Assembly: GCA_033816765.1 (NCBI GenBank)
Contig: CM066296.1
Location: 1,054,001 to 1,118,000 of the forward strand
Length of the DNA stretch: 64,000 nucleotides
Source of the DNA: Nothopassalora personata
Lineage: Eukaryota; Ascomycota; Dothideomycetes; Mycosphaerellales; Mycosphaerellaceae
Reading direction: 5' to 3'
The notes beneath the pieces were generated by a model. The model ran no database searches, had not been told where the DNA came from, and saw only the letters and a list, made by a program, of their open reading frames with translations. Shown piece by piece: positions 53,807-64,000 of the stretch. Positions within the stretch are counted from its first letter, which is position 1. Each line of letters starts with the position of its first letter. Both the position numbers and the translations under genes were made by a program.

Positions 53807-54030
53807 TGTTAAGTGTACACCCGGTAGCGTATTAGTATCTAGTTTATAAGGTTAAAATCATAGTTTAAGGTCCGAGGTTTACGGTTAAGGTTTAAGGTTA
53901 AGGTTTACGGTTAAGGTCGACTAAGGTCGAAAACACTTAAGGTCTAAGGTATTTAGTAACAATTACGGTTATAAGGTCCTATTAAGCAACAACTAGTATT
54001 AGTACGTTCTAAAGCAAGTACTACGTAACA
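53807..54030 (+). repeat. Candidate LTR of element D
   Basis: Starts TGTTAAGTGTACACCC right after the purine tract AATAAGGGGGGGT, and ends TACGTAACA. TG...CA-like ends, the tract and the element-D reading frames behind it suggest an LTR of about 224 bp. It contains short GGTTTAAGGTTAA-type repeats. No second copy is found, so it is tentative. Confidence 0.4.
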
Positions 54031-54162
54031 ATAGATACGGCTACATTACTAGAAAAACTTAGCACCTTTACCGATATAGGTAGAGGCTACGAACAGCCTA
54101 TAAACCCTACGAAAATAGAAGGGGTCTATAGGGATTCTATCCCTTATAAGGGGATAGAGGAA

Positions 54163-57100
54163 TTGGAGGAAGGGGAAACACCTAAATCTAGTAGAGAAGG
54201 GAGAAGCGGAACTAGCGCCGCTAAATTAGGTATAGGTGTAGGAACGAATAGCACAATTAGAATAGATACTATAACTTCCCTCTTTAGACGATTAGTAGTA
54301 GTAATGGAAAACGCTAGCCCTCGCTTTCTACCTCTAGGAGGTGCTAAGAATCCGTTCTTTAATAGCACTAATGCTACTAAGTTCTAGGAGCGGTTTAACA
54401 ACCTAATAGACTAGTATCCGCCTCGGGCATCTATTAAGAAGGATAATTTCTAGGGTAGGTTTAAGCGCAATTGCGAAACTACTATCCGGCGCGTAGTTAT
54501 AAGACTGCCTAGGTAGCTTACTAATAAGGCACGTTTTAGGAGGGCGTTCTTATTAGAGTTCTTGTTAAGATGTAGCATCTTAGGGGGAGCTAACAGTTAG
54601 GTTATGATCTAATAGCCTAAGGTATCCACGATGACTTAGCTTATCGGAAGACACCTTCTCTCCCCTTTAGCTTAGATAGACATCTAACACAATTAACACA
54701 TTAGTTCCTAATATATTGCTGCATGCCCTATAGCTATTAGCCAGTTGAAGATTGATCTCTTACTCTACTCCGCTGCTAACTACGTATCCTATAAGGTCTT
54801 AACTTAACAGTTCTTAAGGTTTAACGCCTACTCGATATTAGGGAGTCGGGAATATCTTAAGGAGATTATTAGGGCGCAGTAAGGCAAGAGGCCTAAAGAA
54901 CAAGATATAAAGGAATTCATCCGCCTATTTGTATCCTTAAGTAACCTAATTGAACCTAAGGATTTAGATAATAGCTCCCGGAGTCGCCTTCTCCTTTAGG
55001 GATTACTAGAGGCAGTCGCGAAAGCGGTCTATAAGGCTTACGGGCTTTACCTAAAGAAACCTAAGAAGTTTAGGGACTTTTAGAGGATTCTCGATAAAGC
55101 TACTAGCATCGTAGATAGTAAGGAGGGATAGAAAGCTATATATATAGATTTCCCTCTTACTTTACCTTAGCTATACCGCTTAGTTGTAAAGCAAATACCG
55201 CGCCTTCAGCCTAAGATTAATACGCTTAAGAAGGCTACCTCTAGGACTGTTATTAATAATAACCTAATCTAGAAGGTAGCTAAAATGAGTATACGTGTAT
55301 ACTAGCGCGGCCGCGTCGCGGACGCGGGTACCTTCTACCCGAGCGAGAATTAACGCTCTATATAACCGGAGAGGCCTAACCTAGACACTAAACTGTAGGT
55401 TTACGTAATGTAGCGTCCCCTATCGTAGAATCGCGAATAGTCTAAAGCGATAGATAGTTATTGCTATAACTATAGTAGCTCGAAGCACTAGGCTAGCAAT
55501 TATAGGGCGATAAGGTCCTTAATATCCCGGGGCTACGTATACCTCGCCCCGAACAACTAGTAGTATCTAGGGAAAGAAGGCGATCCGCGTCCTACTAAGT
55601 TTAACTTTCGGAGGGACTATAGTAAACCGAAACTGCTCTATATACTCCCTCTACTCGAAGAACATTATAGGCCGATCGAGTTTAATAACTAGTATAAGAT
55701 TCCCGCACTACGTAAGTAATAGATAGGTAGGGACTATACTAGGGTAATAAAGGTTACGCCTCCTAATTATTCTAAGCCCCCTCCTAACTTTAGGCATTTA
55801 ATAGAGTATAGCCCTTAGGACGCACGGTCTAGCTAAACGGAGAAGGCTACTAGGATATATTAGGTCTTATTCGGAGAAAGTAAAGCGGAGTAGGCGATTA
55901 ACTTAGGCGAGCTTAACGAGGTATCTGCCTATCCTATACAGTCTAATAAAGTGAAAGGGAAGGCACCCGTAGGTATTCTAAAGAATCCGTACCCGAGGAC
56001 CCGGTCCTTAGCCTAGGATCTACGAGCCCGAGCTAAGGCTACTAAGAAAGTTCGCCTTTAATTAGAATAGGAGATCCGGTAAGCTAAGATTAACTAGTAG
56101 GAGGTTAAAATAATTAACGAAGTTACTGCTTAAATAAGCGAAACTTAATTATTAGCCGAATCCGGGGTAACCCTAGGAAGGGGAAATAATACCTAAGTAA
56201 ATAGACTAGGGAACGATACTAATAAAGGACTGCCTAAGGATATGCCTATTAGTCCCGTAAACGCCCCCTTTACATAAAGGAAGCATATATAGAATGCTAA
56301 GACTATAAGGATTAATAACTACGTCCGATAATATAGTTTAGCTAGTAATAGCCCGGTTATAAAGGAAGAGGGTATTATCTACTAGATTAATTAGATCCTC
56401 TAGATAACGTTTCCTAATGTAAACGCCTAAGATTAGTTTCGATATAGTTGCTAGTTCGAGGCTACCCTCTTCGGTCGCGTTACTAACACCCCCGCTCTTT
56501 AGGAGAAGCTCGCTATAGTACGACGCCTTATAGGAAAGGACCCTAAGGTTCGCACTAGACAAGTAGTTACCTATAAAGATAAACCTAAGTATAGTAAGGA
56601 GGTCTTCCGCGAAGATAGTTAGGCCTAGTATATCGGAGTGTATTTAACTATACTTTACTCTAAGGGTACGGTCCCTACTACTAAGCTATATAAGGACGTT
56701 AAGAAAATCGGGCTCTCTAGTGTCCTTAATAACTTTACTATAGTCCCTAGTCCTTAGGTAGTAGCGGAGTTTAGGATAAATAAGAACTAGATTAGGTGCC
56801 TAATTAATAAGGGTTCCGAGGTGAATATTATCGGCTAGAGGAACGCTTATAGGTTTAGGTTACTAGTAATGTCGAGTACTTAGCTTACCTTTCGAGGTAC
56901 TAGAGGGCGGGCCCAGTTTAAAGGTGTTATAGGCAATTTGATTGTTTAGGTATTTAGGGTTCACTACTAAGTAGACATGTTTATCTCCTCGGATCTAAAC
57001 TTACTAACAATCCTAGGACGTCCGTAGGCCCGTAAGGTGCGGCTTACTACCCGTAACTGCGATAATAGTTTATAGGAGGGGACTATTACTAGCCGTAAAG

Positions 57101-57180
57101 GTAAAAGTGTTATGTTTACTACCCTAGTTAGCTCGGACAGGTATAAGACCCTTTAAGAACTATTAAAAGCGTCCGGAAAT
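54163..57180 (+). pseudogene. gag and protease of element D
   Basis: Decayed frame with an open start at 54163-54387 (MEEGETPKSSREGRSGTS, then FRRLVVVMENASPRFLPLGG). The middle has long helical and Pro/Asn-rich parts. The retroviral-type protease reads LINKGSEVNII, with Asn where the catalytic Asp of LIDxGSxxNI is expected, then LGRP. Stops are TAG/TAA. Roughly 1000 codons. Confidence 0.65.
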
Positions 57181-57285
57181 AGAAGGGTAGGTTAAGTTAC
57201 GGCGCTTAACCTACCGACTTACTAAAGCCGGATTTAATAAAATCGGTAAGGTTCTCGCACTATCTCGGAGAAACCTCGGACTTTA

Positions 57286-57311
57286 ATTTACCGGTCCCGG
57301 GACCGGTAAAT
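57286..57311. repeat. 26-bp palindrome, copy 2
   Basis: Perfect palindrome with half site ATTTACCGGTCCC, lying between the gag-protease and pol parts of element D. Confidence 0.95.
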
Positions 57312-57599
57312 AGCTATAGTAAGGAAAACGGATACGACTACGACACGACGTATCTATAGGAAGACACAACGCATCTATAGGAACCCGGTAAGGCTCTAAC
57401 GCCTAGTAACTATTTAGCTCACTTATTAGGATTGCTTAGGACTACTAGAACAAAGGAACGAGTTGTAGAAATTGGAATAGGCGCGTTCGAGGGAGATTCT
57501 ATTACTAACGTTTATTTAGTTTAAGGGGATTAGCCCTCCGAGATCCTAAGGTAATCTACATTAAATACTTAGGCACGGAAGTAATAAGTAGGCTAACAT

Positions 57600-60500
57600 A
57601 TAGCTAACATTAGGATGCCGTAGGTCTTTACGATATATAAGCGTAAGGCGAATAAGAAGAAGCTAGTAGACGCGAGCGTTTACGAACGCCTAGAATTACG
57701 AGTTAAGGGAGATATAGAATAGAAGCGTAGGGCACTATACCTAGAATCTAAGATGCCTAAAGGACAAGGTCCGTTTAAGGGGAAGTACTTAACTAAGAAA
57801 TTCTTAAGTATTAAGCGAGGTAGCCGGATTACTCTAGAACGACTTACCTTAATTAAGGTTAGCATTAAGCTATTACTAATAGAAAGGGCCTTATTTAATA
57901 AGATGCTCTATAACCGGGAGGTAGTCCTCGCTTAGGATTTCAGTTATATAAGGTAAATTAGGCACGACGTTATACTACCTTAGAAGATTAACACGGTCCC
58001 TCATAGGCTATAGTAGGCACGCCCTATCCGGTTACATCTAAGTCTTAGGGTAATTGTTGAACGTATAATTAGAGCCCGGATTAAGAATAACATCCTAGAA
58101 TACTTATAAGGGGCATATTCTAATAGCTAGTTCCTAGTCGTAAAGAAGGTTAATGCCTCTAGAAGCGATGTACTATATTGGTTAATTAACTTAGCTATGC
58201 TCCTAAATAAGGTTACTATACGCGATACTAACATTCTACCGGACACGGATAGCTTCTTAGAGGATTTTACTAGGTACCGAGTCGCTCCACTTATAGACCT
58301 GTTTTTAGGTTATAATTAGATTACTTTAGATAAGTCCTACCGGGACTTAATAGCCTTTATAACCCCTCTTAGCCTAGTACGCAACACGACTCTACCTTAA
58401 GGAGCTACTAATTCAGTTACTTAGTTCGTACGTACGGTAATAAAGGTTCTACTTAATTATATCTCGTATCGAGCGAAGCCGTTTCTCGATAACATCGGTA
58501 TTAAGGGACTAACTAAGGATTATAGGAATGTAGAAGTAGAGCCTAGGTTAAGGAAATAGGTCGTTAAGCACATTGTTTCCCTAGATCTAGTTCTTACTAA
58601 CCTAGAAAGAGCTAGTACGGTGGTTGCTAGAGGCAAATCCTAATGGTTATACGAAAAGCTTAAGATTGTTAGGTACGTTACTAGCCCGGATAGTCGCTAT
58701 CCTAACCTAAAGGTTATAGCTAAGATCCTAGACTAGCCTACGCCTACCTATATTAAGGAGGTTCGCACCTATGTGGGGCTGTATGTGTACTTCCGGATAT
58801 AGATTCCCTAGTTCGTTATTATCGCTCGACTAATGTATAAGCTACTAAAGAAGGGCGCCGAGTTTACCTAGATAGAAAATAAGCAGTTCTCGAAAGAAGA
58901 GGTTACTAGATATCTTATGTAGGCTCTAGCCTTAGTTACCCTCTACTACTTACCTAGTGCTAGGTCTATCTTTATCTTAGTTAATGCTAGCGGTACTAGA
59001 TAGGGATGTATTGTTTCTTAAGAATTAATAGATAGTACTCGACGGCGTCACCCGGTGCGGTATAAGAGTGGAATCTAGAACGCGTTAGAATCTAGATATA
59101 ATGCTAGTAAGCGAGAATGCCTTAGGGTCCTTAAGGGGCTTAAGAAGATCTAGAGATATGTCACTAGCGTTGATTTTGTCCTTAAGGTTAATGCTAAGAC
59201 ACTTGTATAGCAACTTAACCGGCCGGCTTCGGACCTACCTAACTCGGCAATAGCCCGGTAGGTCGCATAGATTAGGCTGTTTACGTTCGAGGTAAAGCAC
59301 GTTACGGGGACTAGACATACTAGCCTAGATGCCCTGTCTCGTAGGCCCTCTACACCTTAGGAACCTAGGGAAGCTAATAAAGACGAAGTCGACTAGATAA
59401 TTGATAATAAGCTATTTAGGTACCTAGAGCCTATCGACACATATCTAGTTAAAATCTAGAAAGCACGATATCTCGGGGACTAATATTCTAAGGGCTCTTA
59501 ACAGCTTACTTAGGTTATAGAAACTAGGACCCGACCCGATAGTATTACCCGTACTAAGTACCGGCGGCTAGTAAAGAAGAGCGTTAACTTCTTTGTCCGA
59601 GACTAATTGCTGTTCTTCTAGAAGCGCCGAGGAGCACCGTTACAACTTATAATTAACGATAATAAGGCTTAGAAGGAGATCGTTATAGAATGCTATAAAA
59701 GACACGGTTATCGCAGCGCTAAGGTCGTGTATAACCTTATTTCCGATCGGTATTACTAGGACGGGTGCTTCGCCGATGTCTCTACGTAGGTTCGAAGTTA
59801 TGCTCCCTATAGGTTTCGCGAAGGTAACTAGCGCGCTAGTAAGCTTTACTTATCGAGCCCTTAGGTCATTAGTAAGAAGTAGTACTTAGACCCCGTCTAG
59901 GTGCATAAAAATAGATACCTCCTAGTTACGCGCGAAGCACTTAGTAACTAGATCGAGGCTAGAGTAACGAGGGCACCTCCTAGCTCTAAGACGGTTACTA
60001 AGTTTCTATACGAAGATGTCTTCTATAGGTACGGCTACTATACTAAAATTGTGCTTAATAATGCTACGGTTTATGCGGCTAAGGTTAAGCGGTTACTCGT
60101 AGGACTTAGTATTCGAAGGATCCGAGTATTACCGTACTATCCGTAGTCTAATGCTCTAGTTAAGGTTAGGTACCGTCCAATTCTTATAGCGTTAGTAAAG
60201 CTTATAAGGAACACATACCGTAGATAGGAGCAATAGGTACCCGCTATGTTATAGGCTAATAGGACTACGACCTGTCGTACTACTAGAATAACGCTAGCTT
60301 AGGTCCTATATAGCTATCGCACGATTCTGCCAATTAAGGTTAAGCACCCGACGTAGGCGAATTACTAATAGGGATCGGTAAGAACGACTAAGGACCTACT
60401 TACTATACGTACGCGTTAACTCTAGGCTCGAGACCTTAGTTTAGAAGAGCTATCTACTCGAAGGAAGCGACTAAGAGAACTTAGTAAGGACTACTTTAAT

Positions 60501-60960
60501 TCTTACCGGAATGTTAACTTTATTAGTTTCTAGAAGGGCGACCTTATTATAAGATTCGATAAGCTATATAAGGATAACTTCTTACGTAAAATCGGTTACC
60601 GATAGCAAGGTCTATATCGGGTATCTAGTATCTCTAGGGAGTTTAGTACCTATATTCTTAAGGAACTTAATAGCACGCTAATAAAGGGTGTTTAGGTACG
60701 AGAAAACCTTAAGCTAGTTCTAGAGCTTCGCCCGGATAACATAGGAGTACTAGGCCTAGATAATAGGATCGATCTCGTAATAGGGGAGGGAGAAGTCGCT
60801 AATAGCGTCGCTAATAGCGAAGATAGTAGTAATTCAAACGAGATCGAGCCTATCGCCGGCGAAGACGTGCTACCTATAGGAGTTAACGAAAGGGGATCGT
60901 ATCCTAAACCGGAATCTAAGAAGCTATAGGTTAGGCCTTATAACCTTTCTATAGCCGAAA
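57600..60960 (+). pseudogene. pol of element D
   Basis: Reverse transcriptase segments include ERIIRARIKNNILEYL, then LINLAMLLNKVTIRDTN, SYRDLIAFITPLSLVRNTTL, and the active site PFLDNIGIKG at about 58,480-58,510. Here FLDN replaces the usual YxDD; relatives in fungi use FLDD, so Asp to Asn is likely mutation. RNase H (IFILVNASGTR) is at about 58,970-59,000, and an integrase region with a knuckle-like part follows from about 59,640. Many stops. Confidence 0.7.
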
Positions 60961-61136
60961 TTTTATAGTTTAGTAGGATCGAGGCTAAGAACTAATTAGT
61001 TAGTAATAGCGTACGGAGTTTACTTCCCTTAGGCATGTGTTACGTATACCCTTTAGTTTATTAAGCCGATTCGGTTATCTAGACTTTACTTTATAGGGTA
61101 TTCTTACCTTAGTTAGACCTTAGTTAGTAGAGTTAT

Positions 61137-61162
61137 ATTTACCGGTCCCGGGACCGGTAAAT
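61137..61162. repeat. 26-bp palindrome, copy 3
   Basis: Perfect palindrome identical to copy 2, near or just beyond the end of element D. Confidence 0.95.
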
Positions 61163-62230
61163 CGGATTACGTAATAGCGTAGTATGCCCCTACCGAATGC
61201 TTACCTAGGTGGTTACTAGTACTAGTTTTCGGTTACATGTAGGGTTGTCGGACCTTTAGTGTAACCTTAATAGTACTGCTCTTACTACTTATAAGACCGG
61301 TCTCGGCGCTGCTACCTTATAACGGTTATAGGGACATACGATAAGAGGTATACTTAAGCGTAGCTCTCTACCTACTACTTCCTCTCCTTTTCTTTAAACA
61401 CTAACACTATTACTAGAGCTACTGACACATCTATCTACTACTACTATATACATTAGACGGTTCTTTAGCCTCTCTCTCTTTACGACCTTAACCTTCTTTA
61501 AAGCTCCTACCCCGATACTAAGCTTTTAAAGCTTACTAACACTCTAGAGTAGCACTACGAGATAGCTAGCTCTTACGATCTTACTACTAGCGAATCCTAG
61601 TTATTATAGCTTTAGCTAGTCTATCGTTACGCCCGGCTAGCTCGAGTATAGCGCTTACTAGTACTATTACTAGGCTTACCCGCCTACCTTAGACCTTATT
61701 CGAGTCCCTTCGCCTACCGGACAACGTTAAGTATGTCCTTACTAATACAAACACGCCGAAGTCCGCCGCTAATGTTATGTTCCGAGAGCTTAGTCCTTAG
61801 AAGCGGGTTAAGGTATTAAAGGACTTCTATAAGGGCTTCGAGAAGGTGTTTGAAGACTACTCCGTCTAGGTTAACCTATTTTTTAAGGAAGTTAAGAGCG
61901 GTATAGGTAAGAGCTACTAGGATAAATTCCTTAGTAATAAGAAGCTTAATGTCTTGTTTCCTATCGTCGGTAAGATTCGCAAGACCGGTTTAGAGATTTG
62001 TAACTGTAAGGGGCGGGCCTCTATTTCTTAGCATAGGCTACGCCTATGCGTTCGGATTGCTTTCCGACACCTTTTCTTCGGACAGCGTGTAACTTCCCCT
62101 TTCTTCTATATCGAACTTATTACAAACTTTATAGAACTTTAGTGTATACGTTGTTCACCCGTAACATTAAGTTCGATCCATTCGAATTAGCTAGGCACTT
62201 ACTATTAAAGAGACGGGATACGTAATAACG
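61163..62230 (+). other. Retroelement fragments between D and E
   Basis: 61,380-62,000 holds a decayed gag-like stretch (for example NLFFKEVKSGIGKSY). 62,005-62,220 keeps more CA/TG than its surroundings and has inverted repeats (GCATAGGC...GCCTATGC; CGGATTGCTTTCCG). It could be an LTR or a 5' leader of element E. Borders not resolved. Confidence 0.45.
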
Positions 62231-64000
62231 TCGCCGGGTAGCGAGAACCCCGGGACTAGTACCCCGAATAAAAACTTCTAACTTATGCTACAGTAACTAT
62301 ACTAGCGATAGGAAGAGATATAAGCCGAGTTAATTGCAACGCGCGCCGCTTTAAAAGAATCGGAAGACGCTCGACGTTAGTTAACACCTATAGTCTTGCT
62401 ACTAGTTTATAATAAGACGACTACTAGTGACCTAATAAGACAGCTACTATAGACGCTAAACGCTGCCGCGCCCTCGCCGCGTACCGGAGAAGAACCGTCG
62501 GGTCCTAGAGGTTAGAACCCCCCTTCCTAGGACGGTAAGGTAGAGATATTCCGCGATTACTTCTTAAGGTTAAAGAGCTCTTTTAGGGTACGATCCGCCC
62601 TAAAACCGACGCTCTCTAAGGAGTATTACTAAGACGCGATTAACGACACCTTACTAGTAAGAGAGCGTACTAGGATGCGGCACTTCTAGGATAAGGGAGA
62701 CGGCGAACTTAGGAAGGACCCCGTTGCTTTCTTTACGTAACTCGAGAAAGTCTTCGGTAATAGTAACGAGCGCGCTAAGGCCCTAGAGTAGCTTACTAAG
62801 ATTAAGTATGCGAACGGTTAACCTTAGTATAATTACTAGATGAAATTCGACGGACTCCTACTAAGCGCCGGCGGAGAGAACTAGAGCGACGACGCGAAGA
62901 TTAGTTACTTACGTAACACCTTCTCGAACCCCGTTCGGATATATACGGCGGCTATGCTAAAGAAGGAGGACTACTACGAGTTTACGGGGGAGGTCGAACG
63001 GATCATAACTAACCTCGAGGACACGGACCAGTTTAAAATAGCCTATAAGAGGTAGAAGGACAATAATAAGGACTCTAGTACGACCGCTATAGTTACTACC
63101 CGTTCTTTTACGAGAACGGCTAGTAGCTAGGTTAATGCCGATAGTAACACTATTATAGCACTAACCCGGATAAGCGAAGGCCGCTCTAGAAGTCGTGGAG
63201 ATCGGAAGGAGGATAAAGGGAGGTAGAGAGTAAAATAGGTAGACACCGCGGAGAGGGATCGTAGGCGCTAAGAATAGATCTGTTTCCGCTGTAGAGCGAG
63301 CGGACATCGAGTAAAGGAATGCCCGTACGCCGTAGCAGTTAATCCTACTAGGATTAATGCGGCCTCGGTCGCGCCGATTCTAGAGGACGACGGATTTAAG
63401 TCGGGTCCCGAAGAGATAGGAAAAGACTAGCTCCTAGTCGAAAGCTAGAACTAGGAGATAAAGAAGCACTAGTAAAGGGGTAAAACGTAGTTAAGAGTTC
63501 TATAAATAGGAATCTTATATATACTAACGTACTCCTAAACGAAAGTTACGGAACGTTTACCCTTATCGATAAAGGATGTATATGCTACGCTATAATTAAC
63601 GGAGACTTGGCGAAAGGCCTCGGTCTTACGTATGTTAGTAACGAGAGCCGTAGGGCTATAGGGTTTACGAAGGCGATGCGGAACTCGATCGAAGGAGTAG
63701 TCGCCTTCCGCATAGAAATTGCCAGGATCTACTAGATAGTTTATACTTATGTCGTGTCTAATCTAGACTTCCCTATAATTCTAGGGAACCCGTGGAAGGC
63801 GTATAATCAGATCCGGACCGCGCCTAAAAAGCGCCGGTACTACTATAGCTTAGTAAAGAAATAGGTACCCGAAGGACGTAACTACGAAGAACACGAATCG
63901 GGTAAGCGTTTCGCTACGATTACCGCGGCGACCGTAGAAGATATTAAGAAAGCCCTTAGTAAGAAGGAGCCGCCTACGCGGGAGGAACTTAAGAAGGGCT
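62231..64000 (+). mobile_element. Gypsy-type element E, gag and protease, cut by the window end
   Basis: Plus-strand gag (about 62,230-63,420) with an intact CCHC zinc knuckle at 63281-63322 (CFRCRASGHRVKEC). A protease-like region in another frame follows: TLIDKGCICYAIIN at about 63,559-63,600, then VSNLDFPIILGNPW. Gag and protease are in different frames, from either programmed frameshifting or decay. The element continues past 64,000. Stops are frequent but the knuckle is undamaged. Confidence 0.7.

Larger units (their letters stand above)
54031..61000 (+). mobile_element. Gypsy-like retrotransposon D, RIP-mutated
   Basis: A long plus-strand element of a different gypsy lineage. The first frame (about 54,163-57,180) starts MEEGETPKSSREGRSGTS and ends in an aspartic-protease region (LINKGSEVNII, about 56,795-56,830). 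A gap with a palindrome follows, then pol (about 57,600-60,960). Neither LTR pair nor target duplication was found, so borders are approximate. Confidence 0.65.

Noticed and set aside
53860..53945. Telomere-like repeats
   Set aside because: Units are GGTTTA/GGTTAA with other bases between them, not TTAGGG, and they lie inside a transposon.
54163..54387. Small host gene starting MEEGETPKSS
   Set aside because: It is the open start of the gag frame of element D; coding-like sequence continues after the stop.

Overview
The window comes from a filamentous ascomycete (Pezizomycotina). Genes carry short 50-85 nt GT-AG introns, and the protein set is fungal: Rna14, Fig1, an Argonaute, DNA polymerase epsilon and a rhomboid of the Rbd2 type. 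The right half shows the hallmark of repeat-induced point mutation (RIP): CpA and TpG are almost absent, TpA is very common and CpG is kept. A Dothideomycete of the Mycosphaerella kind is my best guess; no marker in the window settles the species.

Left half (1-32,060) is ordinary gene space. In order: rna14 (minus, 1461-4622); an UNC-50/Gmh1 Golgi membrane protein (plus, five exons, 5126-6108) that shares a divergent promoter with rna14; a small three-exon gene of unknown function (minus, 6266-6737); about 3.4 kb with no clear gene except a small possible secreted protein at 7292-7561; an intact Argonaute (plus, 10746-13658); a decaying tandem array of exon-intron modules just downstream of it (about 13,870-15,310); fig1 (minus, three exons, 16629-17547); a cytochrome P450 3'-end relic (18157-18457); the full DNA polymerase epsilon catalytic subunit in one 6.7 kb exon (minus, 19084-25782); then a zone of broken genes (26,005-30,715) around one small open gene; and a rhomboid protease (minus, 31019-31909).

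Right half (about 32,060-64,000) holds no host gene. It is a nest of RIP-mutated LTR retrotransposons, mostly Ty3/gypsy. A gypsy element called B1 here (from 32,368) is split by element A (32801-40630, 419-bp LTRs, 5-bp duplication AGTAG), by a young retroposon (42288-43048, 13-bp duplication), by a second gypsy copy B2 (44042-50626, 196-bp LTRs, 5-bp duplication AATAC), and by element C (from 50,891). C runs into element D (about 53,807-61,000), followed by further gypsy pieces and the gag-protease part of element E, cut by the window end. Every retrotransposon reading frame is broken by stops of the type C-to-T change makes. Only the two retroposon copies keep normal base composition, so they arrived after RIP had acted.

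The most unusual observations are the retroposon family with 13-bp duplications and an AATC-type tail, the tandem exon-intron array beside Argonaute, three copies of a 26-bp palindrome spaced 3.6 and 3.9 kb apart, antisense reading frames near the 3' ends of elements B2 and A, and a 1-kb inverted LTR-gag duplication inside element A. Exon boundaries, domain calls and repeat boundaries were read by eye from the sequence; no database search was run.
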